Positions 9,701-16,575 of a stretch of 39,272 nt of DNA are shown here, piece by piece. A model generated the notes under the pieces. That model ran no database searches and was not told the DNA's origin. It worked only from the letters and a program-made list of their open reading frames with translations. Numbering within the stretch: the stretch's first letter is position 1; each line of letters begins with the position of its first letter. The DNA comes from Deltaproteobacteria bacterium (lineage in GTDB: Bacteria; Myxococcota_A; UBA796; UBA2385). The position numbers were made by a program, and so were the translations under genes. The stretch covers positions 1 to 39,272 of the forward strand of contig JAEUKK010000002.1 in the NCBI GenBank assembly GCA_016792625.1, written 5' to 3'.

Positions 9701-12258
9701 GCCTAAGCGTTCAGGTGCTGGCAGTAGCGGAGGGGCAGGCCGGGTGGGGCTGTCCAGCCTATACGACATACTTCCGGTCCGAGCGAGCTCGACAGTATTG
9801 GCCAGAGTTCGTTCGCATTACTCGATATGAAACTCCGCTCGGCGACAACGACGAGCAGGCCGGCCGACGGGCACAGACAGCAGCCCTGCTGATTCGCTGG
9901 TTCTTGTTGAACCGCACTCTCGCGATGATTGAGTACGGAGCCACCTTCGAAGCACCCTCGACCGTGGGCGCTGACCAGGCCGAACTGCTTCAGCGGTGCC
10001 TTGAACCCTTGGATGCCCAAGAGGCCGGGTCTGACGACTCCCCGAAGTTCGAGGCATGGGCCGCAGGTCTACTCACGAACGTGCTCGACCTGTTTGGCGA
10101 TGGCGTCGCACGGAAATGGAAGGAGAGATTCCCAGGTCACGCACCCGCCACCAGCGACTCGCCCGGCGACAGTGGAGACCACGTCGATGCCGACCACGCG
10201 GCGCGCACCGTTGCTAGCGAGAGCGAACGACCGCCGAACAACTCGGACGGGGGCACGCCGGTCTCAGTCGAGGCCCACGATGAGCCCGACGGCCTTGAGG
10301 CAGTGGAGCAGAACTTTGGAGAGACTGGGCTTAAGTGGCTAAATTCCGCCCCCCCCCGCCCCGACTGCTGCATCGGACGCGATGACGCGCATGCACTCAT
10401 GGACGAGGTCATCACAGATCTGCTCGCGCACCCCGAAAAGCCACAGTGGCTAGGAATCGTCGGCATTGACGGTATTGGGAAGACCAATCTCGTTGCAGAA
10501 TACGTCCACAAATACGGCTCCCGATTCGGCGGAGGCATTTTATGGTTTACGCAGGGCGTCTTTGTCTCCGCGGACTTGCTCGAGACACTGGAGCAATCAG
10601 CCCGACTATCTAAGCAGTTCCACCCGATTAACGCTTCTATCGGATTGGTGGTCGTTGACGGGAAGGACTCGCTGGAAAAAGCGATAAGGAGCGTGAACGT
10701 TCCGGCCGGTTGCATCGGCATATATGTGGGTCGTGGGTTTCAACCAACCATCAAATATGGCGGCAACGTATTCTCAGTTCCGGAACTCTCGATGAGAGAC
10801 TCCATTCGACTACTCCAACGGTACTATACAGGCGCTTTGCCTCAAGGTCCCCAAGTAGAACACACTGATGTCGTCCGATTGACCGGGGGACATCCCGCTT
10901 CATTGATCACTGTTGCCTTAGCGGCGAGGTCATCGCGAATGAGCCTGCCGGTTATAGAGAGGGACATCGAGCGACGAGGCTATGCGACTGTTGCCGCCTC
11001 CTTCGAGAAAATGAAACTCGAGATTGGAGTTCACCCAGACCGCCCCACGGACTTCAGCGTCTATACGTCAAGCGTCATCCCTAAGACCTTGCTGAAGGCG
11101 CCTACCACCGGGTTGATCCCGCATACCACTAATTCCAGACCGCCCGATCCGAGACAACTCGGCAAGCGGAATCGACTAATCTTGTCGTTGAACACCCTGA
11201 ACGCGATGCGTCCAGGTCCAGTACCGACCTACGTACTCGAAGCGTTTGAGCATGTCCAGCTTGAGCCGCTCCTAGAGGCCAAAGGGGCCCACGGCGTCAC
11301 ACAGCTACGCAACCTGACCATGGACGTTGGGTTATCAGCCATTGACGTCCTACTCGCACACTTCGGAGTCAGCACGCTACCGGTAGGCAAGCGCCAACCG
11401 GTAGATGTGTTCCAGGTGGGTAGCACATGGCGAAAAATGGTGGAAGTTGGTGTGCTATCGGTCCTCGAAAATAGAGTTGACGGTAGCTCCTACCCCCCAA
11501 GCCTCATAGCTATCAAGGACCTGCCGCCTGACCAGTTCGGCCTCACGAAACAGGTCTACGCAAGCGACGATCCACAGATCTTTGGCTCCGCGTTTCTACG
11601 TCATCTGGTCGCCATTGTGTTGTCGTCGATGTTGGACACCGCCCATGAGTACTCCGAACTAGAGCAGGCGATTCGCCCTTTGCGCGCGGTGGTTCGTCGT
11701 ATGGTTACATACGATCACAACGAGGCTGCCCCGGAGGCGGGACTGATACTGGCCACCACTCTCGCTCGTTCTTACAGAGGTACCAACGAACTCGACGCCG
11801 CGTGGGACACCCTCAGTGCAGCTCAGACGTACGTGACCCAGGCACTGGCGGCTCACGACCTCGACACCGACCCGCACTACGCCTACGTGGCCGAGTGGGC
11901 CGCCGTGGCCGAGTGTCTGGGGACAACGGTTCCCCACGCTGTGGCTCCAATGGTCTCCCAATGGTCCACGGGGGACCCGCCCAGTACGTTGAGCAACAAC
12001 CATTACCAACTTAAGTATGACTCGCTATGGACGAAGTTGACCAGAGGCCTCGATCACCTTCTGCCCTACACCGTCCCAGCCTCCGCCAGTTCCACGACCG
12101 ACGGTATCGGGCCGAAACTGGGTGAAGCGGACGACGCGGCCCGTCTTGACATTCAAGGTCAGCCCACGCACCCCGCTGCCAACAACGAGCAGCAGCCCGC
12201 GAACGACCTGAATGACGTCAACGACGCCATCACAGCTGCGACCGAGAGACCTAAGTGA
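6793..12258 (+). CDS. rdrA: RdrA-like P-loop ATPase fused to a STAND/NB-ARC-like NTPase
   Basis: An 1821-residue protein. The ATG is chosen for its GGAG ribosome site. The N-terminal module has a Walker A GGRGTGKSS (76-84, K82), a Walker B VVLIPIDDAD (273-282) and a sensor-like RLVFILTAN shortly after, followed by roughly 800 residues without familiar motifs. This is the position and general make-up expected of RdrA, the RADAR ATPase that works with RdrB. A low-complexity Ser/Asp/Pro linker (about 1117-1166) leads to a second, complete NTPase: GIDGIGKTN (1224-1232, K1230), Walker B GLVVVDG (D1289), an arginine-containing YVGRG strand, and the GxP motif LTGGHP (1363-1368), the layout of STAND/NB-ARC proteins. 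Residues about 1440-1760 look helical, possibly a sensor repeat domain, and the last 60 are disordered. Sampled 60-base stretches are 55-60% GC against 70-80% in neighbours, a sign of transfer. The P-loops are certain; the RdrA name is inferred from the deaminase partner. Confidence 0.72.
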   Translation: MTWPPSNEIQPPADSRPLSVDELLPEQARSLREAQQALWSIVQQNETALKTKDIQDDAPFARPDASRSPRVLLIDGGRGTGKSSLMLTLLDRLSAHRPNASKGAKARRDADEAAYATKKNADTPEEEKRVEEARSRSIYSEGVAKRVLCMPPLDFDPMPPSVPIVAWLLESLRGLVEAVHNNRLESCVSLASLQRGERVERDLRRGWSELIDAAVAAWENGPDSGQTFAQRTDADRRRLETLTGFGRKLNNALNELFAAVEGSASTCVGAGGVVLIPIDDADMQVRRSPELLHALRVLYHPRLVFILTANWRLLEETLGAYYAGQYARLYGGPEFEVRGDATSATWTSQRPGAQRDISKQLLLKTFPPAHHFPQQLLSLSDMLRFGGWGVGTLEARAQLEAHPAISLFRNIWQVSIREFLTQRDHWSTAVTASGLNEPNSTSASHFGSPDHPTPITPGEVTVLATLSSLLTGEVRGHFNSASLSATVLDPLNAVIDITHAFVSPVYSNVKITDAEQDYDATEYNALQGVTVTLGDAEAPVSDPQVVGAWYWLRYVARRFGEADRAKLTVSSWNAAMIAIPTESHASGRPGGSTGWPQPEDVESRLKSEAAALIERNDYRIGDVTPIIGSAPTHCESVDLVHWWLSNLLPNPLGSVESRASDNQTSDSSFTTESTRSIELLAMLGAVPVDEYASVFFLLSGHSGVPKTTKWLIVRGIVNGPMAALFRDDGSSSLTRDQHSDLFDELLRANTRRPVPFRRVNEPVPPEQFVRARLKYGPGGSIISALVRLAERANALYIRPKSLRRDVSLQAIMTTEQTQTRNAAPYWDSNFVRRVPLQPCIAIERLMLDGPPEVTDRIHWAVFGGLRTTGAEWLVDVSTIALDQVWEAEWGQFPTLSAQSDQLNYDGPQVALNLQWLCHDDNPCNAFCRWTITIHQSHSHTQYFAALAATHTDLITGLFGIFSDIANHNSGLSVQVLAVAEGQAGWGCPAYTTYFRSERARQYWPEFVRITRYETPLGDNDEQAGRRAQTAALLIRWFLLNRTLAMIEYGATFEAPSTVGADQAELLQRCLEPLDAQEAGSDDSPKFEAWAAGLLTNVLDLFGDGVARKWKERFPGHAPATSDSPGDSGDHVDADHAARTVASESERPPNNSDGGTPVSVEAHDEPDGLEAVEQNFGETGLKWLNSAPPRPDCCIGRDDAHALMDEVITDLLAHPEKPQWLGIVGIDGIGKTNLVAEYVHKYGSRFGGGILWFTQGVFVSADLLETLEQSARLSKQFHPINASIGLVVVDGKDSLEKAIRSVNVPAGCIGIYVGRGFQPTIKYGGNVFSVPELSMRDSIRLLQRYYTGALPQGPQVEHTDVVRLTGGHPASLITVALAARSSRMSLPVIERDIERRGYATVAASFEKMKLEIGVHPDRPTDFSVYTSSVIPKTLLKAPTTGLIPHTTNSRPPDPRQLGKRNRLILSLNTLNAMRPGPVPTYVLEAFEHVQLEPLLEAKGAHGVTQLRNLTMDVGLSAIDVLLAHFGVSTLPVGKRQPVDVFQVGSTWRKMVEVGVLSVLENRVDGSSYPPSLIAIKDLPPDQFGLTKQVYASDDPQIFGSAFLRHLVAIVLSSMLDTAHEYSELEQAIRPLRAVVRRMVTYDHNEAAPEAGLILATTLARSYRGTNELDAAWDTLSAAQTYVTQALAAHDLDTDPHYAYVAEWAAVAECLGTTVPHAVAPMVSQWSTGDPPSTLSNNHYQLKYDSLWTKLTRGLDHLLPYTVPASASSTTDGIGPKLGEADDAARLDIQGQPTHPAANNEQQPANDLNDVNDAITAATERPK

Positions 12259-12357
12259 CCACCAACTCAGGCACCGATTCTGACCCGCTCAGAGACCGTA
12301 TACGTGGTCCACCATAGGGTGGCCTGCCGGGTCCCGGGCACACGCGCCCGCGCACCG

Positions 12358-12469
12358 CCTCCCGCGCGCCAGCCCGACCGGCGCGCGGCCGCGGGCCGGT
12401 CGCGCAGCGACCAAGCGCGCAGCGCGCGCGGAGGGGGGCCGGCGGCAGTCGCAGGCCGACGGGGCGCAC
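12358..12469 (+). repeat. Dispersed structured repeat, copy B
   Basis: This copy has the same orientation and the same GGTCGC-GCA-GCGACC hairpin as copy A, with a few substitutions. It starts 100 bases after the giant ATPase gene ends, so copies A and B bracket the island. The rest of the 329-base gap (12259-12587) holds a short stem CCACC-ATAG-GGTGG near 12309-12322 that could help end transcription; I see no gene in it. Confidence 0.75.
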
Positions 12470-12587
12470 CCGTCGGGCCACCAAACCAGCGACCGCGCGC
12501 AAGTCCCCAGGGTGCCAGACCGGGCGACCCCCGCCCACCCTCCTCTCCCCCACCGCGATAGCTCCCCGCCCGGAGCCTCCCCCCGCC

Positions 12588-13406
12588 GTGCCGCCCCTCC
12601 CCTCCCCCCGCCGCTGGCTGCCCGCCCTCGCCGCCCTCCTCGGCGCCGCGCTGCTCTTCGCGCCGCTGCCCGAGGGCGCCGAGGGCCCCGCCTGGGTCGA
12701 GGGGGTGCTGCCGCCGCACGAGGCGCGGGCCCCGGCCGGCGGCCTGCTGGTCAGCCCCCTGCCCGCGCTCGGCGCCCGGGTGGCGCAGGGCGAGGCCCTG
12801 GCCGAGCTCGACCCCGCCGCGCTCGAGCTGCGCTTGGGCGCGCTGATGGTCGAGATCGACGCGCTGCGGGCCGCCTTGAGCGCGCGCGAGGCGGTGGTGG
12901 GGGCGCTGGGCGCGCGCCTGCCGGGCGGCGACCCCGCGCTCGAGGCCGCCCGGGCCGAGGCCAGCTTGGTCGAGGCCGCCCTGGCCCGGGCCGAGGGTGA
13001 GGCCGCGGCGCTGGGCGAGGCCCGGGCCGAGCTGAGCCTGAGCAGCCCGGTGGCTGGGGTGGTGGTGGGGGTGGCGCGGCGGGCGCCCGGCGACCGCGTC
13101 CTTTCTGGAGAGGTGTTGGTGACCGTCTTGCCCGACGGCCCCACCCGGGTGGTCGCGCAGCTGCCTGCGGCCAGCCTGCGCGGGCTGGCGGTCGATCAGC
13201 CGGCCGGGCTCTGGCCCGCCGAGGCCCGGCTCGGACGGTGGGCCGCGGTCGGGGCGACGGTCGAGGCGGTGGGCGGGGTCGCCGAGAACGGCGCGCTGCG
13301 CGTCGAGCTGCGCCCCGCGGCAGAGCTCGGGCCCGTGGGCACGCCCCTGCGGGCCCGGGTCGCGCTGCCCGCGCGCAGCCTGTGGTCGCGCCTCACCGGC
13401 CGGTGA
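12588..13406 (+). CDS. HlyD/membrane-fusion-like periplasmic adaptor protein
   Basis: A 272-residue protein starting at GTG 12588; GGAG lies 12 bases upstream, which is long, so the start is uncertain. An N-terminal hydrophobic helix (about 10-26) would anchor it in the inner membrane. Two half biotinyl-lipoyl motifs follow: one around residues 45-77 with the APAGG...G..V..GE.LAEL pattern, and one around 150-182 with SSPVAGVVVG...GD.V..GEVLVTV. Between them lies an Ala/Glu/Leu-rich alpha-hairpin (about 80-148). That order is the membrane-fusion-protein layout of HlyD, RND and ABC exporters. The beta-barrel part that should follow is present but short. No transporter or outer-membrane channel gene is adjacent, so substrate and partner are unknown. 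Confidence 0.65.
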   Translation: MPPLPSPRRWLPALAALLGAALLFAPLPEGAEGPAWVEGVLPPHEARAPAGGLLVSPLPALGARVAQGEALAELDPAALELRLGALMVEIDALRAALSAREAVVGALGARLPGGDPALEAARAEASLVEAALARAEGEAAALGEARAELSLSSPVAGVVVGVARRAPGDRVLSGEVLVTVLPDGPTRVVAQLPAASLRGLAVDQPAGLWPAEARLGRWAAVGATVEAVGGVAENGALRVELRPAAELGPVGTPLRARVALPARSLWSRLTGR

Positions 13407-13483
13407 GGGCGCGGCCGGTGGGTGGGGACCGCAGGTGACCGCCGCCGACGGCGACCGGCGCCCCGCCGCGCCTGGCCTCGGCC

Positions 13484-14332
13484 TCAGCGCCCACAGTTAC
13501 CCATGAGGCTGATCTCGTTGATGAACAGCTCCATACCGTCGTTGAGATCATCGCCGTCCTGGTCGACGTACTGGTAGTTGGTGGCAAAGGTGCCGTTGAA
13601 CAAGACCTTGCCCCCACCGGTGCGCACGATGGCGGCCTCGGCGCTCTCGGCGCCGTCGAAGGTGGCCAGCACCTCGCCCTCGCCGAGCATGGTCAGCACG
13701 TGGTGGTTGATGGCCCAGCCGCTGCTCTGGGGGTCGAGGGGGGCGGGGAAGGCCGAGGGGGCGGCGAAGAGGTCGACGCTGGCGCCAGAGGCGGGGAAGA
13801 TCGGCCGCTCATCCCACTGATCGACGCCGGTGACGCCAAAGAGGCCGCCCCAGACCTCGGGCTCGCGGTGCAGGTCGGTCAGGCTGACGATGATCGGCAC
13901 GCCAGCGTCGCGCAGGGCCTGGATCGCCGCGTGGGTCTCGTCGTCGGGCGTGTCTGCGGGCGCGTCGATGATGAGCAGGCCGACGTCGCCGGGGGCCAGG
14001 GCCTCGAGCAGCTCGTCTTCGTGGTCGGTGATGCGGGGGCTGCTGATGCCCAGGGCCGCCGCGGCCATGACCACCGGGTGCCGCGCGTCGTCGCCGCTCT
14101 CGCCGAGCCAGATCACCGTGGTCAGGCCGCTGCAGTCGGCGGGCGCGCCGCCGTCGCCGCCCTCGCCGGCCCCGCCGTCGTCGGTGAGGCCACCGCCGCT
14201 GTCCTCGTCGGCGCCGCCGCTGTCGACCGCCCCGGCGCTGTCTTCGCCCTTGTCGGTGGGCACGCAGGCGGCCCCGAGCACCAGGGGGAGGAGGAGGGAG
14301 AAGGAGCGGCGGAGGGGGTCGATGCGGGTCAT
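13484..14332 (-). CDS. Secreted lipoprotein with acidic linker, unknown function
   Basis: A 282-residue protein with a signal peptide ending in the lipobox LGAAC (Cys about residue 23), so it is probably lipid-anchored on the outside of a membrane. Residues 25-65 form a Ser/Gly/Asp-rich spacer. The remaining 215 residues are a globular alpha/beta domain with hydrophobic strands such as GDVGLLIID and VPIIVSL and a terminal GKVLFNGTFATNYQY segment. This loosely recalls flavodoxin-like or glutamine-amidotransferase-like (ThuA) domains, but no catalytic motif is visible. A DQDGDDLNDG stretch near the C terminus could bind calcium. The upstream GAGG suits the ATG. It stands alone between genes on the other strand. 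Confidence 0.7.
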   Translation of the reverse strand: MTRIDPLRRSFSLLLPLVLGAACVPTDKGEDSAGAVDSGGADEDSGGGLTDDGGAGEGGDGGAPADCSGLTTVIWLGESGDDARHPVVMAAAALGISSPRITDHEDELLEALAPGDVGLLIIDAPADTPDDETHAAIQALRDAGVPIIVSLTDLHREPEVWGGLFGVTGVDQWDERPIFPASGASVDLFAAPSAFPAPLDPQSSGWAINHHVLTMLGEGEVLATFDGAESAEAAIVRTGGGKVLFNGTFATNYQYVDQDGDDLNDGMELFINEISLMGNCGR

Positions 14333-14505
14333 GATGCGCCTCGTTCATTCAAGGACGGGAATGGAGAAGGAGCCCCGTGCGCCCACCGCGGCCGCGGGGG
14401 TGACGGGGAGGGCGCGACCGCGCCCGCTCCGCCGGGGAGCAAGGGGCGCCCGTCGCGTCGATTTCGGACCAGGGCGCACAAGCTGCACAGAATTCGATCC
14501 GCAGC

Positions 14506-14547
14506 CAACGAGGGCGAGCTTCGCCGTGCTGGGGCGCAGCCTCGTTG
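14506..14547. other. Nested inverted repeat in intergenic region
   Basis: CAACGAGG (14506-14513) pairs with CCTCGTTG (14540-14547), enclosing a second small stem GGCGA-GCT-TCGCC (14513-14525). It lies in the 468-base gap between two divergent starts, upstream of repeat copy C. It may be an operator or an RNA structure; no T-run follows, so it is not a classical terminator. Apart from this and repeat C, the gap (14333-14800) shows no gene. Confidence 0.4.
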
Positions 14548-14590
14548 AGGATGAGCTGCTTGAGGCCGATCGCAGCGCGGCCCGGCCCCG

Positions 14591-14709
14591 CCTCGCGCGC
14601 GCCAGCCCGACCGGCGCGCGGCCGCAGGCCGGTCGCGCAGCGACCAAGCGCGGAGCGCGCGCGCAGAGGGCGGGCGCCGACGGCCGCCCGCGGCCGGCGG
14701 GGCGCCCAG
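14591..14709 (+). repeat. Dispersed structured repeat, copy C
   Basis: Bases 14595-14709 are identical, base for base by eye, to 19076-19190 (copy D), a 115-base perfect match in non-coding DNA 4.5 kb apart. The 3' half folds as a nested hairpin, GGGCGCC pairing with GGCGCCC around an inner GGCCG-CCCG-CGGCC. It ends about 90 bases before the reductase gene, so it may lie in that operon's leader. Confidence 0.85.
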
Positions 14710-14800
14710 ACCGCGTACACACTTTGGTGGGGGCAGCCCCGGCGCCGCCCGACCTGCGGGTGATACGCGCGCGCCCCTACGGCGTCTGTGGAGGGTGGCT

Positions 14801-15961
14801 GTGACCGCTGGTGCGCTCTTCTCGGCCATCCTCGGCGCGGTGGCGCTGCAGCTCGTGATCTGGGCCGTGGTCCGGGCCCTTCGGCGACCGGCCGCGCCCG
14901 CCCCGAGCGCCCCGCGCCCCGAAGCGGCGGCGCCCACCCCCGATGACCGGGCCTGGCGCGCCGTGCGCGTGGTCGAACGCCAGCTTGAAGACGCCGCTGG
15001 CACGCAGCTCTCGCTGCACCTCGCGCCGACCGACGGCCGCCCGCTCGGGCCTGGGCTGCCCGGCCAGCACCTGAGCATCGAGGTGCCGGTCGCTGGCGGC
15101 CCGCCGCTGGTGCGCTGCTACTCTTTGTCGGGGCCCGCCGCGGCCGACCGGCTGCGCATCACGGTCAAGCGGGCCGGTCAGGCGTCGACGGCCCTGCATG
15201 AGCGGGCGGTGGTGGGGGATGTGCTGCGCATTCGCCCTCCGTCGGGGCGCTTCGTCTTCGCGCCTGACCCCGGGGCCACCCCCGTGCTGGTCGCCGGCGG
15301 CGTGGGGATCACCCCGCTGATCAAGATGCTGCACAACGGCGCGCTCGAGGGCGGGCGCCCCGCGCACCTCTACTATGGCGTGCGGGACCACCAAGAGCTC
15401 GCTTTTCGCGCCGAGCTGGCCGCCCTGCGCCGCGCCCACCCCGCGCTGCGGCTGACCGTGGTGTACAGCCGCCCCGACCCCGCCGCGCCGCCTGAGCTGC
15501 GCCCGGACGCTGTGGGGCACGTTGATCTCGACCTGCTCCGCCGGACCTTGCCCGCCGGCCGCCACCGCTTCTATGTCTGCGGCCCGCCGGCGATGATGGC
15601 CGCGCTGCTGCCGGCGCTCCGGGCTTGGGGCGTCGCCGAAGATGACCTGCGGGCCGAGGCCTTCGGGCCCGCCGCGCCCTCTGCCGCCCCGGCGCCGACC
15701 GCGGCCGCGCCCCAGCTGGTCCAGTTTGTGCGCAGCGGACGACAGGCCCAGTGGACGGGCCCGGGCACCCTGCTCGAGCTGGCCGAGGCGGCCGGCGTGG
15801 GGATGGACAGCGGCTGTCGCGCCGGGAGCTGTGGCACCTGTGAGGTCCGGCTGCGCAGCGGCGCGGTGTCATACCTGACCCCACCCGATTGGGCGCCGAG
15901 CCCGGGGGCCTGCTTGCCCTGCGTGGCCCGCCCCACCTCTGCTGTGGAGCTCGACGCATGA
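14801..15961 (+). CDS. Membrane-anchored flavin/2Fe-2S NAD(P)H oxidoreductase
   Basis: A 386-residue protein starting at GTG 14801, chosen because GGAGGG (14790-14795) sits five bases upstream. Residues 5-26 are a membrane helix. A ferredoxin-reductase-type FAD domain follows with RCYSLSG (105-111), then an NAD(P)-binding domain with VLVAGGVGITP (162-172) and YVCGPPAMM (258-266). The C terminus is a plant-type 2Fe-2S ferredoxin domain with cysteines 339, 344, 347 and 374. This domain order matches phthalate-dioxygenase-reductase and Hmp-like reductases; the N-terminal anchor is an addition. The next gene, a cytochrome-b-like membrane protein, overlaps its stop as ATGA. The likely job is to pass electrons from NAD(P)H via FAD and the cluster to the membrane haems (inference). 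Confidence 0.88.
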   Translation: MTAGALFSAILGAVALQLVIWAVVRALRRPAAPAPSAPRPEAAAPTPDDRAWRAVRVVERQLEDAAGTQLSLHLAPTDGRPLGPGLPGQHLSIEVPVAGGPPLVRCYSLSGPAAADRLRITVKRAGQASTALHERAVVGDVLRIRPPSGRFVFAPDPGATPVLVAGGVGITPLIKMLHNGALEGGRPAHLYYGVRDHQELAFRAELAALRRAHPALRLTVVYSRPDPAAPPELRPDAVGHVDLDLLRRTLPAGRHRFYVCGPPAMMAALLPALRAWGVAEDDLRAEAFGPAAPSAAPAPTAAAPQLVQFVRSGRQAQWTGPGTLLELAEAAGVGMDSGCRAGSCGTCEVRLRSGAVSYLTPPDWAPSPGACLPCVARPTSAVELDA

Positions 15962-16575
15962 GCCAGCCCGACCCGCGACCCTCCCCCGAGGGGGCCCCAC
16001 ACGCGGGCGTGATCCGCCACGACGTGCTGCCGCTGGCCCTGGCCTTCTGCGCCTTGATCGGCCTGACCCTGCTGGTCGACGGCGCGCTGCACCTGCTCGG
16101 CGCGCGGGCGCTGGGCCGCTGGTTGGGCATCCCCGGCGTGCTGCTCATCGGGGTGTCCTTCCTCTACTCTGCGCGAAAGCGGCGCTTGATCCAATGGGGG
16201 CCGCCGGCGGGCCTGCTGCGGGCCCACGAGCTGCTCGCCTGGGCCGGCTCGGCGCTCATCCTCGTGCACGCGGGCGTGCACTTCGGCGCGGCCCTGCCCT
16301 GGCTGGCGGTGGTCGCGATGTTGGCCAACGTGGGAAGCGGCCTCACCGGCAAGCTGCTGCTGCGCCGGGCCCGCCAGCGGGTCGAGGCCACCCGCGCCCG
16401 CCTCGAGGCCGCGGGCCTGAGCGCCGCCGAGATCGACGCCCAGCTCACCTGGGACGCGGCGGCGGTCGACGTGGTGCAGCGCTGGCGGGCCGTGCACTTC
16501 CCGGTCACCGCGGCCTTCGGCCTGCTCGCGCTGGCGCACATCAGCGCGGCGGTGGTCTTTTGGGGGCAGCCATGA
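15958..16575 (+). CDS. Cytochrome-b-like integral membrane protein
   Basis: A 205-residue protein whose ATG overlaps the reductase stop. About four to five hydrophobic segments are visible (near residues 24-45, 58-72, 85-104, 106-122 and 180-203). Histidines lie in or beside them: HELLAWAGSALILVHAGVH gives three, and the last segment has VHFPVTAAFGLLALAH. Paired histidines on neighbouring helices are how b-type cytochromes hold haem. A charged cytoplasmic stretch (125-170) separates the last helix. Lying between a reductase and a multihaem cytochrome c, it is the natural transmembrane electron conduit of this operon. The family cannot be named securely; ferric-reductase-like or cytochrome b561-like are options. 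Confidence 0.65.
   Translation: MSQPDPRPSPEGAPHAGVIRHDVLPLALAFCALIGLTLLVDGALHLLGARALGRWLGIPGVLLIGVSFLYSARKRRLIQWGPPAGLLRAHELLAWAGSALILVHAGVHFGAALPWLAVVAMLANVGSGLTGKLLLRRARQRVEATRARLEAAGLSAAEIDAQLTWDAAAVDVVQRWRAVHFPVTAAFGLLALAHISAAVVFWGQP

Noticed and set aside
12251..13144. Minus-strand frame opposite the HlyD-like gene
   Set aside because: It crosses repeat B and is Arg/Ala/Ser-rich without motifs, while the plus strand shows paired lipoyl-like motifs and an anchor helix.
16194..16571. Longer start for the multihaem cytochrome
   Set aside because: It would overlap the membrane cytochrome gene entirely and remove the signal peptide from the N terminus; the ATGA overlap at 16572 fits the operon style.
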